The notes under the pieces were generated by a model. That model did not search any database and was not told where the DNA came from. It saw only the letters and a list, made by a program, of their open reading frames with translations. From the NCBI GenBank assembly GCA_937989765.1, contig CALKRZ010000244.1, forward strand, positions 1 to 33,804: a DNA stretch of 33,804 nucleotides, in the 5' to 3' direction. The translations under genes and the position numbers were made by a program. How positions within the stretch are numbered: position 1 is the first letter of the stretch; every line of letters starts with the position of its first letter. The stretch is from an uncultured Clostridia bacterium. Lineage in GTDB: Bacteria; Bacillota; Clostridia; Lachnospirales; CALKRZ01. Below, piece by piece: positions 25,218 to 33,690 of this stretch.

Positions 25218-25280
25218 TTGTACAATTTCACAAGTGTAATTATAATATTACTTGTGAAATTGCTAGCTATCGCATAAAAT
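25218..25280 (+). promoter_or_regulatory. Tandem promoters overlapped by a 38-bp dyad operator
   Basis: P1 is TTGTAC (25218-25223), 17 bp, TATAAT (25241-25246). P2 is TTGTGA (25252-25257), 17 bp, TAAAAT (25275-25280). A dyad with perfect 12-base arms, AATTTCACAAGT (25224-25235) and ACTTGTGAAATT (25250-25261), fills the P1 spacer and covers the P2 -35. A bound regulator would block both. The regulator is not identifiable here. The site serves the GDPD/MFS operon at 25347-27276. Confidence 0.65.
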
Positions 25281-25346
25281 GTAGGTATAAAGATCTATTT
25301 TGTAAGTTTTATTTTCTATGAGTAAAAACAGGTAAGGGGGATATAT

Positions 25347-26105
25347 ATGCATAGATTACCACTCAATATTGCACATCGGGGGGCTAGTTCTTTGGCACCA
25401 GAAAATACCATGGCTGCATTTTATAAAGCTATAGAAGTAGGCGCACAGGGGATTGAACTGGATGTGCAGCTTTCCAAAGATGGAATTCCAGTGATCATAC
25501 ATGATGAAATTCTTCAGCGTACCACCAGTGGAACAGGATTTGTGAAGGGTTACACTTTGGCAGAATTAAAACAGTTAGATGCAGGAACTAGTTTTTCTAC
25601 AGAATTTGCAGGAGAGCGTATTCCCACTTTAGAGGAAGCATTGCAGTTAGCCCAAAAATACAATCTATTTCTAAATGTAGAGCTAAAAAATGGAGTGGTA
25701 CTATATCCTGGTATAGAGCAGATCGTAGCTGATATGATTCGTACTTACCGGTATGAAGCCAATACCATTGTATCCAGTTTTAATCATTACTCTTTACTAG
25801 AAATGAAAAAAATTGCACCTCAGATCAAGACGGGAGTTTTGTATATGAGTGCACTGGTAGATCCTTGGAAATATGCTGCAAAGTTAGGCGCCCAAGCGCT
25901 TCACCCCTTCTATATCACTCTTATCAATCAGTCAGAAGAACAAATACAGAGGCTTCGTGATAGTGGGCTTATGATTAACCCCTTTACGGTGGATCAAGAA
26001 GCAGAAATGCTGGCGCTCATAAGGATGGGGGTAGATGGGATTATCACGAACTTTCCACAGAGATTAAATGATTTACTAAGAAAGGTGGCACAATATGAAA
26101 TATGA
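25347..26105 (+). CDS. Glycerophosphodiester phosphodiesterase
   Basis: A 252-residue GDPD-family enzyme (UgpQ/GlpQ type) that hydrolyses glycerophosphodiesters to glycerol-3-phosphate and an alcohol. Active-site motifs are intact: IAHRGASSLAPENTMAAF, the metal ligands in GIELDVQLSKDG, and VIIHDEILQRTTSGTG; later NVELKN and the C-terminal GVDGIITNFPQRL. There is no signal peptide, so it acts in the cytosol like UgpQ. The start ATG follows AAGGGGG. It overlaps the following transporter gene by 11 nt, suggesting that the transporter brings in the diester, its product or a related compound. The operator-like dyad upstream implies substrate-controlled expression. Confidence 0.95.
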   Translation: MHRLPLNIAHRGASSLAPENTMAAFYKAIEVGAQGIELDVQLSKDGIPVIIHDEILQRTTSGTGFVKGYTLAELKQLDAGTSFSTEFAGERIPTLEEALQLAQKYNLFLNVELKNGVVLYPGIEQIVADMIRTYRYEANTIVSSFNHYSLLEMKKIAPQIKTGVLYMSALVDPWKYAAKLGAQALHPFYITLINQSEEQIQRLRDSGLMINPFTVDQEAEMLALIRMGVDGIITNFPQRLNDLLRKVAQYEI

Positions 26106-27276
26106 CCGCAAAAAAACATTTATCATTGGCTTCGGTTTCTTTTCTATCAGTTTAATGTGGGCTATTTATAATGCGTTTATCCCCTTATTTCTAAAGGATT
26201 TCATCAAAAGCAATCAGACGATCGGTTGGGTTATGACCATTGATAATATCTTGGCCGTAATTTTGCTTCCTATTATTGGAGTCTTAAGTGACAAGACGCA
26301 TACGCGTTTTGGTCGTAGAATGCCGTATGTGATAATAGGCATTCCATTGGCAGCGGTATTCTTCTTTTTAGTACCTTTTTATATGAGTTTGCCCATGCTG
26401 ATGATTACTTTGATCTTGACCAATATATCCATGAGTGTGTATCGTTCACCGGTGATCGCCTTAATGCCTGATTTGACGCCACCAGAAGCCAGAAGCAAAG
26501 CCAATGGGATCATTAATGTCATGGGTGGAATAGGTGCAGTGTTAGCCTATGGGATCGGTTCTATTCTATATGGTATGAATAAAACGCTTCCTTTTGCATT
26601 TGTATCCATGATGATGATCATCGCGCTTGTTATGCTTGTCGTATTTATTAGAGAACCTAAGAATCACTATGAAAAGATAGAAAATGACTATGAAGGATTA
26701 AAAACGGTTACCTGGCAAGATCTTAAGAATACATTATTACTTCTTTTGGCTATTTTCTTTTGGTTTGTAGCCTATCAAGGTATCGAAGCTTTATTCACAT
26801 TATATGGCATTGACTATTTAGAGCTTGCCCCCAGAGATGCAGCATTTTCACTTACATTTTTCTCACTTTCGTTTTTGATTTTTGCCTTGCCCGCAGGCTT
26901 GATCGGAGAAAAGGTGGGTAAGAAAAAGACAATCGTAGCAGGTCTTATTGGACTTATTGCTACATTTACTATCCTAATATACATCAAAGAATTGATTCTT
27001 TTACGAATCTTATTGTTAATTGGTGGTGTGTTTTGGGCTTGTATTAATATTAACTCCTATCCTATGGTGGTAGGGATGACTACTTCCCAAAAGATCGGCA
27101 CTTATACAGGGCTGTATTATTTATTTTCTTCAGCCGCAGCCATTGTATCTCCACCACTACTAGGGTATATGACGGATGCATTTGGATATGGGATATTCTT
27201 TGTGTATTCTACTGTAGCATTTATCGTAGCACTCATATGTTTACTGGCAGTAGAGCCCAAACCACAAAATCAATGA
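26095..27276 (+). CDS. MFS transporter, SLC45/GPH-like
   Basis: A 393-residue membrane protein with about 12 hydrophobic segments. The N-terminus (FGFFSISLMWAIYNAFIPLFL) and the loop GVLSDKTHTRFGRRMPYVII fit the MFS motif A of sugar/SLC45-like and GPH-type carriers, and the second half repeats the pattern (GLIGEKVGKKKTIVAGLIGL). It starts inside the phosphodiesterase gene behind AAAGGTGG, so the two are translationally coupled. Uptake of a glycerophosphodiester or a sugar-linked compound is a reasonable inference, but the substrate cannot be read from sequence. The stop codon lies within the terminator stem. Confidence 0.9.
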   Translation: MKYDRKKTFIIGFGFFSISLMWAIYNAFIPLFLKDFIKSNQTIGWVMTIDNILAVILLPIIGVLSDKTHTRFGRRMPYVIIGIPLAAVFFFLVPFYMSLPMLMITLILTNISMSVYRSPVIALMPDLTPPEARSKANGIINVMGGIGAVLAYGIGSILYGMNKTLPFAFVSMMMIIALVMLVVFIREPKNHYEKIENDYEGLKTVTWQDLKNTLLLLLAIFFWFVAYQGIEALFTLYGIDYLELAPRDAAFSLTFFSLSFLIFALPAGLIGEKVGKKKTIVAGLIGLIATFTILIYIKELILLRILLLIGGVFWACININSYPMVVGMTTSQKIGTYTGLYYLFSSAAAIVSPPLLGYMTDAFGYGIFFVYSTVAFIVALICLLAVEPKPQNQ

Positions 27277-27299
27277 TATACGATCATTGATTTTGTGGT
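27261..27299. terminator. Terminator overlapping the transporter stop codon
   Basis: Perfect 17-base arms (27261-27277, 27283-27299; core AAAATCAATGAT/ATCATTGATTTT) with loop ATACG. The TGA stop is inside the left arm. The transcript of ksgA must begin at or beyond this point, or read through. Confidence 0.7.
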
Positions 27300-27329
27300 A
27301 TGATATATCATATCAAAAAGGAGGACATG

Positions 27330-28205
27330 ATGAATCCAAGAATTGCATCACCCCAAAGAACAAAACAAATTATTCAAAAATATAATTTTCATCTTCTTAA
27401 AAAGTTTGGTCAAAACTTTTTGATTGATGAAAATATACTCGATGAGATTGTCTGGTCTGCTGGAGTTACAGAAACAGACTGTATCTTAGAGATCGGGCCT
27501 GGTATAGGAAGTTTGACACAAGCGCTAGCAGAAAACGCTTTCAAAGTAATTGCAGTAGAAATCGACGCCAAACTGATTCCTATCTTACAGGATACCTTGA
27601 AGGAATATAAAAATATTGAAATTATAAATAAAGATATTTTGAAAGTCGATCTAAAACAGTTGATCGAGGAAAAAAGTGAAGGAAAGCCCGTCAAGGTAGT
27701 GGCAAATCTACCGTATTATATCACTACCCCGATTATTATGGAATTATTAGAAAAAAAGCTGCCTATTCAAAGTATTACGGTCATGGTTCAAAAGGAAGTC
27801 GCAGAACGGATGCAGGCATCACCCGGTACAAAGGACTACGGTGCACTCTCTCTAGCAGTCCAGTATTATGCAGAAACGTGTATTGTAGCTAAGGTTCCAC
27901 CGAACTGCTTTATGCCTAGTCCAGCAGTAGAATCTGCGGTAATCAGGCTAGACGTAAGTAAGGAACCACGGGTACAGGTGCAAGATGAAAGATTATTTTT
28001 TGCCCTGGTCAAAGCAGCCTTTGGACAGCGTCGAAAAACCCTCATGAATGCATTGTATAATCTAGGAGGATTATCCTTAGATAAACAGCAGATTACAGAA
28101 CTATTGCAGCAGGCAGGTCTTGATGAAAAAGTTAGGGGCGAAGCCCTAGACTTAGCCCAATTCGGCAGGTTAGCAGATACCATACATAGATTTATAAATA
28201 AATAG
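27330..28205 (+). CDS. rsmA: 16S rRNA dimethyladenosine transferase (KsgA/RsmA)
   Basis: A 292-residue SAM-dependent methyltransferase that dimethylates two adjacent adenines (A1518/A1519, E. coli numbering) in the 3' hairpin of 16S rRNA during small-subunit maturation. Motifs are typical: RTKQIIQKYNFHLLKKFGQNFLID, the SAM loop ILEIGPGIGSLTQAL, an acidic motif II AVEIDAKLI, and catalytic NLPYYI (VANLPYYITTPII). The C-terminal domain carries PPNCFMPSPAVESAVIRL and AAFGQRRKTLMNAL. AAAGGAGG ends 5 nt before ATG 27330; the ATG at 27327 would be only 2 nt away, and an ATG at 27300 has no site. Its common neighbours (rnmV, TatD-type nuclease) are absent. Confidence 0.96.
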   Translation: MNPRIASPQRTKQIIQKYNFHLLKKFGQNFLIDENILDEIVWSAGVTETDCILEIGPGIGSLTQALAENAFKVIAVEIDAKLIPILQDTLKEYKNIEIINKDILKVDLKQLIEEKSEGKPVKVVANLPYYITTPIIMELLEKKLPIQSITVMVQKEVAERMQASPGTKDYGALSLAVQYYAETCIVAKVPPNCFMPSPAVESAVIRLDVSKEPRVQVQDERLFFALVKAAFGQRRKTLMNALYNLGGLSLDKQQITELLQQAGLDEKVRGEALDLAQFGRLADTIHRFINK

Positions 28206-28228
28206 GCAGTAAAAAGCCTATTTTTTTT
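28200..28228 (+). terminator. Terminator of rsmA
   Basis: AAATAGGC (28200-28207) pairs with GCCTATTT (28216-28223), followed by a run of T. It begins inside the last codons of rsmA. Confidence 0.88.
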
Positions 28229-28240
28229 ATGTATTCATAT

Positions 28241-28272
28241 TTCACTTCTCTCATAAATATACTTATATAAGT
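28241..28272 (+). promoter_or_regulatory. Candidate promoter with palindromic -10 region
   Basis: TTCACT (28241-28246), 17-bp spacer, TATATA (28264-28269). The -10 lies in a perfect 12-bp palindrome ACTTATATAAGT (28261-28272). Match to consensus is modest. Confidence 0.35.
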
Positions 28273-28370
28273 GATTTCTATAGATCTTTACTCAGCAAAA
28301 AAATATGGTTGAGGTCTTGGGTTGTAGATCCGTCACTTTTACGGATGATCAATTGGAGGAGGGGAGCTTT

Positions 28371-29816
28371 TTGACAGGGAATAGAAAATATAGTCGACAT
28401 TTTATTATTATGCGGCAAGAAGCGCAGGGGTATGGAGTAGAGGCTAAGGAGCCTACAGGATACTGTAAGATTGAAGTAAGGGATGGCAAGGCAAAGGCTC
28501 AAACTTTCGTACAAGGACTGAAGGCTTTATCAGAAGGTGGGGTGTATAAAGCCTGTTTTATCGGCAAAACATCAGAGGGTATGGTGGGAATCCCAGCAGG
28601 GGTTATCCGTATAGATGGGCACGGTCGAGGAGAAGCAAAGTGGGAGTTTGATCCTGATCGAATCGGTGGGCTAGACCTAGCCATAGAAGGAGTAGAAGCG
28701 GTAGCAGTGCTAGTAAAAAATGATCGAAGCATGGGTAAGGAAATTATTTCACCCTTGGTAGGGTATAAAGAAAAGGAAATCGCATGGAAGCATAACTTTG
28801 AAGAAGTAGGTGTGCAGCAAGATAGAGATATAGCTCACAAACAGGAACCTGTGACAGTAGAGTCGGCAGCGATTGAAGAAATAATTGAAGAAACAGTGGA
28901 AGAGATAGTGGAAGACATCGTCTTAGAGCAAAAACAAGAGCCTATGCAGATGCCAGAAGATTCTCGAATGGTAGAGCCTGTGGTAGAGCCTATTGTAGAG
29001 GCAAGTATGGAACCACATGGAGAAATGAATGACTACTGGGCAGATCGAGAGGATGCAGAAAGAAAAGTCCAGCCTGAGCAGGAGCTCAGTAAGGAAGTAA
29101 TACCAGATGCATGGGGAAATGATGAAGGTGATAGTCAAGAACTCTGTGGTACGGCAAAAGATTTTTATAATAATCTTTTAGAAGATATTTGTGTTTCTGA
29201 AGAGAGTATGCCCGTGTTTCAGCCAGAAGCATGCCAACAGCAAGTCAAGGATGCGGATACATATCTCTATCATCAAGCATTTCATAGTATGGTAGATCAA
29301 TATAAGCAAGAGTTACATACAGTAGACCACATAAAGTATACCCCGCCTCCTGTAGCACCAAAGGAGGTACAGCCAATAATCTCAGTGGAAACACCCTATT
29401 GTTCTTGCCAAGATGAAACAGAAGATATGGACATAGAAATACAAAGCTTATTTGATATACAAGAAAAGGATATTACCTACATGATGGAGCACCAACCCGT
29501 GATGAATCCATTTGAAAAACAAGAGGAAGGGATTAAGTGGATACGAATCTGCATCCGAGATTTGGCAGTACTCCCTATTAGTGCATGGAGATATATGACA
29601 TGTCCTTTGGTTATAGCAGGAAACATGAAATATAAACATCTGATGTTAGGCATGTACCAAAAAGAAAATATAAAGAGATATATAGTAGGTGTTCCTGATG
29701 TGTATAATGAAGCGCAGCAAACACCAGCAGCTCAATTAGGTTTTCATCAGTTTAAATGCTGTCAGGATAAAGAAGCACAAGCAGGGGAGTATGGATATTG
29801 GATTATGGAAATATAA
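28371..29816 (+). CDS. Uncharacterised two-domain protein with acidic linker
   Basis: I place the start at TTG 28371 because GGAGGAGGGG lies 6 nt upstream and the N-terminus then reads TGNRKYSRHFIIMRQEAQGYG, which fits my memory of related clostridial proteins. The ATG at 28305 has no ribosome binding site. The protein has 481 residues. The N-terminal domain (~1-135) is globular (GYCKIEVRDGKAKAQTFVQGL, YKACFIGKT, GIPAGVIRI). The middle (~150-290) is low-complexity and rich in Glu, Val and Pro with many EEIVEE-type runs. The C-terminal ~100 residues form a second domain (WIRICIRDLAVLPISAWRYM, KHLMLGMYQKENIKRYIVGV) with a Cys-rich patch before it (YCSCQDE). No signal peptide or enzyme motif is seen. 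Function unknown; acidic linkers of this kind often join binding domains. Confidence 0.8.
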   Translation: MTGNRKYSRHFIIMRQEAQGYGVEAKEPTGYCKIEVRDGKAKAQTFVQGLKALSEGGVYKACFIGKTSEGMVGIPAGVIRIDGHGRGEAKWEFDPDRIGGLDLAIEGVEAVAVLVKNDRSMGKEIISPLVGYKEKEIAWKHNFEEVGVQQDRDIAHKQEPVTVESAAIEEIIEETVEEIVEDIVLEQKQEPMQMPEDSRMVEPVVEPIVEASMEPHGEMNDYWADREDAERKVQPEQELSKEVIPDAWGNDEGDSQELCGTAKDFYNNLLEDICVSEESMPVFQPEACQQQVKDADTYLYHQAFHSMVDQYKQELHTVDHIKYTPPPVAPKEVQPIISVETPYCSCQDETEDMDIEIQSLFDIQEKDITYMMEHQPVMNPFEKQEEGIKWIRICIRDLAVLPISAWRYMTCPLVIAGNMKYKHLMLGMYQKENIKRYIVGVPDVYNEAQQTPAAQLGFHQFKCCQDKEAQAGEYGYWIMEI

Positions 29817-29859
29817 AAAAAAGCATGACCTCCTAAGAAAGGGTGTCATGCTTTTTTTT
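29815..29859. terminator. Bidirectional terminator between convergent genes
   Basis: An A8 run and GCATGAC (29815-29829) pair with GTCATGC and a T8 run (29845-29859). It lies between the two convergent genes, and the minus-strand gene's stop codon is inside the right arm. Confidence 0.92.
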
Positions 29860-31015
29860 GTATACTGATCATGGTAAGATCATCTCGAAATAGGGTAGAG
29901 TTTTGATATTCATGCAGATAAGCGAGCATACTGGCTATCGTAGATCCTGTGCCGATAGAGATCGACGATAGAATATTTTCAAGATCTGCGGTATCAAGCA
30001 TATACCCCTTCAAATCAAATATTTCTACAGCTCCATCGGAAAAACAAAGCAGAGTATCTCCAACGCATAGGGTGGTTTCAGAGATAGAGAAGGTGAGCAT
30101 ATGGGAGCGAAACATCCCTAAAATAGGACAGTTGGATAGTAATTCCATAGGTTGTACCCCACTTCTTAAGACATATTGTGGGATATGTCCGGCACTCGCA
30201 TAATGAAGGACATGGGTCTTGATATTTAGAATGCCAATAAACATAGTAGCAAATGTATCAGGGGAAGTTTTTTCTAAGACCTCATTATTGATGGTAATCA
30301 TAAAGGTATGAAGAAAATCGGAGATGCAAGAAAAATCTATAAATTTCAGATGATAGTCCACTGTAGACTTTACTAAACTCGCTACAACAGCGGATAGGAT
30401 TCCATGACTAGATATATCACATATGTAAAAGTATAGATGAGAGTCATCTATACGACATATATCATAAATATCTCCACCTACCTCGTCACAGCATTGGTAG
30501 AAGGTATCGATGGATAGGGAAGGTATTTGAGGGATGAATTTTGGTAGGAGATTACTAATGAGGGTTTTAGCCGAGTCCATAATGCTGAGTAGATATTGAT
30601 TTTGCTCTTGAATCTGTTTTTGCATTTGTTTTATTTCCAGCGCCATATTCTTTTTCAGGATGGCTTGTTGTAGGATGTGAATCAGATTATCAGAGGATGT
30701 GGGTTTTAATATATAATCAAATGCCCCACGTTTGAGCGCTTGGATCGCATTATCCATATCACCATGACCCGTTAACACTATAATGCCGATCTCAGGCATA
30801 TACTGTAAAAATGCATCAATCAGCTCAAGTCCCGATAATCCTGGCAGACGCATATCTGTAATGATGGCATCGATCAAAGGAGTGTTTTCACGAAAATAAG
30901 ATAAGGCCTCTTGAGGATCATCAAAATCTATTACCTCGAAGTCTTCTAATTCTAAAACAAATTTTAAATTTTCTAAGATAAGGATTTCATCATCTATGAG
31001 TAATATTTTTCCCAT
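29846..31015 (-). CDS. Response regulator with PP2C/SpoIIE-type phosphatase domain
   Basis: A 389-residue protein. Residues 1-120 are a receiver domain: acidic pair DDE near residue 8, phospho-acceptor in DAIITDMRLPGLSG, LTGHGD, and Lys in ILKPTS. A coiled-coil linker (IKQMQKQIQEQNQYLL) leads to a SpoIIE/RsbU-like PP2C serine phosphatase with the metal-site motifs DEVGGDIYD, CDISSHGILSAV, YASAGHIPQYV, CFSDGAVEIF and RDDLTMISI. Such proteins dephosphorylate STAS anti-sigma antagonists when the receiver is phosphorylated. GGAGGT precedes the ATG. A weak promoter may lie on the minus strand (TTGCTT, 16 bp, TACACT). No anti-sigma or STAS gene is adjacent; the receiver-STAS protein at 8366 lacks the Ser it would act on. 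Catalytic motifs are complete. Confidence 0.93.
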   Translation of the reverse strand: MGKILLIDDEILILENLKFVLELEDFEVIDFDDPQEALSYFRENTPLIDAIITDMRLPGLSGLELIDAFLQYMPEIGIIVLTGHGDMDNAIQALKRGAFDYILKPTSSDNLIHILQQAILKKNMALEIKQMQKQIQEQNQYLLSIMDSAKTLISNLLPKFIPQIPSLSIDTFYQCCDEVGGDIYDICRIDDSHLYFYICDISSHGILSAVVASLVKSTVDYHLKFIDFSCISDFLHTFMITINNEVLEKTSPDTFATMFIGILNIKTHVLHYASAGHIPQYVLRSGVQPMELLSNCPILGMFRSHMLTFSISETTLCVGDTLLCFSDGAVEIFDLKGYMLDTADLENILSSISIGTGSTIASMLAYLHEYQNSTLFRDDLTMISIQKKA

Positions 31016-31099
31016 GGTGTTACCTCCGAATTACTAGAACTGGCATATAGTGTAATATATTTTTTATAAAAAGCAAGGATTTTACTACATAAAACAAAA

Positions 31100-31136
31100 A
31101 CAAGATGCATTCATGAGGATAACGGATGCATCTTGT
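31100..31136 (-). terminator. Terminator of the Cache chemoreceptor gene
   Basis: ACAAGATGCAT (31100-31110) pairs with ATGCATCTTGT (31126-31136). On the minus strand it is followed by a T-rich run, about 40 nt after the stop. Confidence 0.8.
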
Positions 31137-31175
31137 ACAATAAATCATCCTAGTTTGGTTGTGTTATTTTGAGCA

Positions 31176-32981
31176 TTATAGTTTAAATACAGAGACGATT
31201 TTCTCTAGCTCTACGGACATTTGATTCATTTTATCCACCATCTGTACATTCTGTTCCGTAGAGGCAGTTTGTTCTTGTACAGAGGCAGAAATTTCTTCTG
31301 CCAAAGAAGAAAAGCCTTGGGCGATAGCGGTTATTTCATAAAAAGATTTCTGTGCTTCTTCTTTATTTTTTTCTACTTGTTTAATATTTTGGAGCATTTC
31401 GGATACTTTCAGTACTGTATTTTTTGTAGCATCATTGATCCGCATAAATACTTTAAGCGCATCTTTTGAAGCTTGGTCAGAGTCTTTTACTACAATCTTT
31501 GCAGCATCCATATTTTGTTTAGCTTTATGAACTTCTTGGTGCACTTGAGAAGTAAGTTGTTCAATTTCTTTTGTGGAATGGGCGGTTTGCTCAGATAGCT
31601 TTCGAATTTCATCGGCTACCACTGCAAAGCCTTTACCAGACTCCCCAGCTCGGGCAGCCTCAATAGCAGCATTTAATGCCAACAAGTTAGTTTGTTCTGC
31701 AATATTTTGTATCACAGTGATAATATTACTGATAGAACTGGACTGATCTGCTAGCGAAAGGATGCTTTCAGACATTTTTTCTGTGATATCACTATTGGCT
31801 TTAAATTTAGCACTGATAATTTCCATAGCAGCAAATCCAGTTTGATTGGCTTTTTCTGTTTCGGTAGTATAGTCATACATTTGAGTAGAATTCACGACCA
31901 TCTCATCTACCTTTTTGGAGAGAAGATCTAAAGTTTCCCTGCCATTTTCAATCTGGAATACTTCTTCTGTAGCCCCATTGGCTAATTCTTCAATAGCCTT
32001 AGCGACTTGTTCGATAGAAATTTGATTTTGCTGCGAATTCTGATTAATGATAGCAGTATTTTTTACTAAAGTACTTGTAAACTGCTTATTTTTGCTCATC
32101 ATTTCTCGCAAAGCAAGTCGCATATCAAATATAGCTGTGGCGATAATGCCCGTTTCATCATTATTTTTTTCCAGACCTTCAAAGGCTGGATCGTATAATA
32201 AGTTAAACGCAGCTGTACGATTTACCAATTCTGAAAGCTTTATAATAGGAGAAGAAATTTTGTTTCCAATAGAAAAAGCAATCCATATGATGCCAAGTAA
32301 AGTAAGTAGATTAATAGCTGTGATGAGCATATTTATTTGCTGGAGCTGTTCTTGAAATCTATTTTGAATACTACCGATTGTCAGGTGGATATCGTCTGTA
32401 TAATTACCCGTTCCGATGATCCAATCATAGGGTTGTATATACATACTATAACCTCTTTTTTGCAGGGGCTCAGTAGTGCCCTTTTTGGGAAAATAGTAGT
32501 TCGTATATCCGCCTCCAGCCATCGCTTGATTTCGTAATTCCTGAATAATCATTGTACCATAGGCATCTTGTAAGCTATCCCTATTTGTACCTTCTACGTC
32601 TTCGCGACCCAAGAGGACTACATTGGTTCCATCGCTAGTATCAGCCCAAAAGTATCCTTCTTCGCCGTACCGAAGATCTCGTAGTACATTTTCAGCCATT
32701 TGCTTACCTTGTTCTTTAGAAATAATGTCAGCTTCTACTTGTGTATGAATACTATGCAGGAGGGTAGATGCAGTTTCTACTTGAGACTTGATCATAGCAT
32801 CATAATCTTCGTATAGTACTGTATTTAATTCTGAGCGGGTATAAATAGTTACTGCATTCATCAAATATATAGTGATTGCTGCATTGGCAAACATTAAGAA
32901 AATAGTAACTCCAATCAGTGCTGTAAGTATTTTTCTTCTAATACTGGATCGACCATGTTTTGTGTACTCTCTTTTTGGCAT
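31176..32981 (-). CDS. Methyl-accepting chemotaxis protein with Cache sensor domain
   Basis: A 601-residue membrane chemoreceptor. TM1 is at ~18-40 ([21 protein letters not shown]). The extracellular region ~45-205 fits a single Cache domain of the Cache_2 type: [36 protein letters not shown] and [15 protein letters not shown]. These bind small organic acids or similar ligands in characterised members. TM2 ([17 protein letters not shown]) is followed by HAMP and the signalling domain, with a canonical hairpin [20 protein letters not shown] and [17 protein letters not shown]. Length is normal. AAAGGAGG precedes the ATG at 32981. Unlike the receptor at the window start, its tip is standard, so coupling to CheA/CheW is expected. 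Confidence 0.96.
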   Translation of the reverse strand: MPKREYTKHGRSSIRRKILTALIGVTIFLMFANAAITIYLMNAVTIYTRSELNTVLYEDYDAMIKSQVETASTLLHSIHTQVEADIISKEQGKQMAENVLRDLRYGEEGYFWADTSDGTNVVLLGREDVEGTNRDSLQDAYGTMIIQELRNQAMAGGGYTNYYFPKKGTTEPLQKRGYSMYIQPYDWIIGTGNYTDDIHLTIGSIQNRFQEQLQQINMLITAINLLTLLGIIWIAFSIGNKISSPIIKLSELVNRTAAFNLLYDPAFEGLEKNNDETGIIATAIFDMRLALREMMSKNKQFTSTLVKNTAIINQNSQQNQISIEQVAKAIEELANGATEEVFQIENGRETLDLLSKKVDEMVVNSTQMYDYTTETEKANQTGFAAMEIISAKFKANSDITEKMSESILSLADQSSSISNIITVIQNIAEQTNLLALNAAIEAARAGESGKGFAVVADEIRKLSEQTAHSTKEIEQLTSQVHQEVHKAKQNMDAAKIVVKDSDQASKDALKVFMRINDATKNTVLKVSEMLQNIKQVEKNKEEAQKSFYEITAIAQGFSSLAEEISASVQEQTASTEQNVQMVDKMNQMSVELEKIVSVFKL

Positions 32982-33018
32982 ACCTAACGCCTCCTTTATG
33001 ATGCATGTATATACTAGT

Positions 33019-33047
33019 ATTGTACAATATGTCTAAAAATGTTTCAA
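33019..33047 (-). promoter_or_regulatory. Sigma-A promoter of the Cache chemoreceptor
   Basis: On the minus strand TTGAAA (33047-33042), 17 bp, TACAAT (33024-33019), 38 nt before the start codon. I see no sigma-D-type motility promoter. Confidence 0.72.
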
Positions 33048-33112
33048 TGTAAATCAATGCAAATAATATCCCTGATCCTATTCAACTAATCATATTTTTT
33101 ATAAAAAATAGT

Positions 33113-33141
33113 TTGAAGATTGTTTAACAGAGGAGTATTAT
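33113..33141 (+). promoter_or_regulatory. Sigma-A promoter of the acetyltransferase gene
   Basis: TTGAAG (33113-33118), 17 bp, TATTAT (33136-33141), 46 nt before the chosen start. Divergent from the chemoreceptor promoter. Confidence 0.6.
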
Positions 33142-33186
33142 ATAAGGTAGGAATGAAGAGGGAATGGCAAGTAGGGGGGCATGATG

Positions 33187-33690
33187 ATGATAAGTATTCG
33201 GGGATATAAAGATGAAGATGAGGCATATATTGAGTACTGGGAACAGCAAAGGGAGATTTTTTCTTATCTGTGCCATACGAAGCCTAGATGTTTTCGACAA
33301 GGAACACCGCTTGATGAAAGCAGTACAAAGTGGTATATTATAGAAGTAGAAAATGTATCCATAGGATCTGTATGGATAGAAGAGATGGCAGCAGGGAAAG
33401 GAAAGTTAGGTATATGGATTGGAGATCCTACTAGACGGAATATGGGGATCGGAAAACAAGTAGTCAAGCAGATGATCGACTGGGCATTTACTGTGTGGGG
33501 ACTTGAAGAGATATACCTGAGAGTAAGACAAAATAATCGAAGAGCCATCCAATGTTACAAAAAATGCGGCTTTGTACTAGTCAAAGAATATCCAAAAATG
33601 CGTTTTGCAGATGGATCTTATCAAGGAATTTATGAAATGACCCTATATAGAAATGGGATATCTGAAAAAGTATGTGGGGACAAAGTATAA
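33187..33690 (+). CDS. GNAT-family N-acetyltransferase
   Basis: A protein of 167 residues from the third of three consecutive ATG codons (33181, 33184, 33187); AGGGGGG ends 7 nt before the last one, so I prefer it, but 33181 or 33184 are possible. The acetyl-CoA binding loop is DPTRRNMGIGKQVVKQMIDWA, with R-x-x-G-x-G spacing, and the late family motif is LRVRQNNRRAIQCYKKCGF. The N-terminal part (IRGYKDEDEAYIEYW) resembles RimJ/aminoglycoside-6'-type GNATs. It transfers acetyl to an amine; the substrate is unknown. It stands alone with its own promoter. Confidence 0.93.
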   Translation: MISIRGYKDEDEAYIEYWEQQREIFSYLCHTKPRCFRQGTPLDESSTKWYIIEVENVSIGSVWIEEMAAGKGKLGIWIGDPTRRNMGIGKQVVKQMIDWAFTVWGLEEIYLRVRQNNRRAIQCYKKCGFVLVKEYPKMRFADGSYQGIYEMTLYRNGISEKVCGDKV

